From Candidatus Zixiibacteriota bacterium (GTDB lineage Bacteria > Zixibacteria > MSB-5A5 > GN15 > FEB-12), in assembly GCA_016213305.1 (NCBI GenBank), contig JACRAV010000436.1, positions 1 to 6,571 of the forward strand: a DNA stretch of 6,571 nucleotides. The letters run 5' to 3'. Shown here one piece after another: positions 6,478 to 6,571 of the stretch; the first letter of the stretch is position 1, and every line of letters begins with the position of its first letter. Both the position numbers and the translations under genes were made by a program. The notes under the pieces are model-generated. The model was not told where the DNA came from. It saw nothing but the letters and a program-made list of their open reading frames with translations, and ran no database searches.

Positions 6478-6571
6478 ATGCCGCTTCCGTCAGTTCAGGA
6501 TGTCATCGAAGCGCTCCGGCCGGTGCACGACCCGGAAATCCTGATCGGCGTGGTAGATCTGGGACTTATCT
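6478..6571 (+). CDS. sufT: MIP18/DUF59 family Fe-S maturation protein (SufT-like), N-terminal fragment
   Basis: Only 31 codons are inside the window; the gene continues past the right edge. The peptide MPLPSVQDVIEALRPVHDPE followed by ILIGVVDLGLI carries the MIP18-family signature: a VxDPE turn followed by a hydrophobic strand and VDLGLI. Small proteins of this family (SufT; related to PaaD and the eukaryotic CIA factor Cia2) assist maturation of Fe-S proteins in the cytosol and commonly end suf operons after sufU. AGGA (6466-6469) lies 8 bases before the ATG, and the gap to sufU is 5 bases, so it is in the same operon. The remainder could be a stand-alone protein of about 100 residues or fused to another domain, for example the N-terminal domain of an ApbC/Mrp ATPase; the fragment cannot show which. 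Confidence 0.88.
   Translation, partial: MPLPSVQDVIEALRPVHDPEILIGVVDLGLI

Noticed and set aside
1..6571. CRISPR arrays, tRNA or rRNA genes, insertion sequences, phage or defence modules
   Set aside because: No regular repeats, transposase motifs, cloverleaf-like segments or integration marks were seen; the window is almost fully occupied by housekeeping suf genes.

Overview
This window carries a nearly complete SUF iron-sulfur cluster assembly operon on the + strand. A short piece of a divergent membrane-protein gene, probably a MntP-type manganese exporter, lies at the left edge. The sequence is GC-rich with a bacterial gene layout and Shine-Dalgarno-like sites. The core order sufC-sufB-sufD-sufS-sufU matches the order I recall for Thermotoga maritima, and differs from the sufABCDSE of enterobacteria and the sufCDSUB of Bacilli. 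I cannot fix the phylum. The gene content suits a deep-branching Gram-negative or candidate-phylum bacterium (a Zixibacteria-like or other FCB lineage is only a guess).

Layout. Positions 1-118 (minus): the first 39 codons of a MntP-like protein. Positions 119-324: divergent intergenic region with a good minus-strand promoter (perfect TTGACA -35) and, on the other side, an AT-rich stretch with a 24-bp near-perfect dyad that is a strong candidate operator for the regulator that follows. Positions 325-846: an Rrf2/IscR-type transcription factor with three Cys and one His in the cluster-binding position. Positions 869-6472: sufC, sufB, sufD, a small Rieske [2Fe-2S] ferredoxin, sufS and sufU, packed so that neighbours overlap by 1 or 4 bases or are separated by 3 or 6 bases. 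Positions 6478-6571: start of a MIP18/DUF59 protein (SufT-like), cut by the window edge.

How the genes work together. SufS (PLP cysteine desulfurase) takes sulfur from cysteine. SufU (Zn-binding, in place of SufE) accepts the persulfide. The SufB-SufC-SufD scaffold ATPase builds the cluster, and SufT probably helps later maturation or transfer. The Rrf2 protein probably senses cluster status and represses the operon through the upstream dyad. The Rieske ferredoxin is the least explained member; a role as electron donor or redox partner for assembly is an inference. No SufA/IscA carrier and no SufE is present in the window.

I see no undescribed system here. The items most worth a second look are the Rieske gene inside the operon, the dyad operator, the atypical FGCEMN loop in SufS and the CX9CX5C cluster motif of the regulator.
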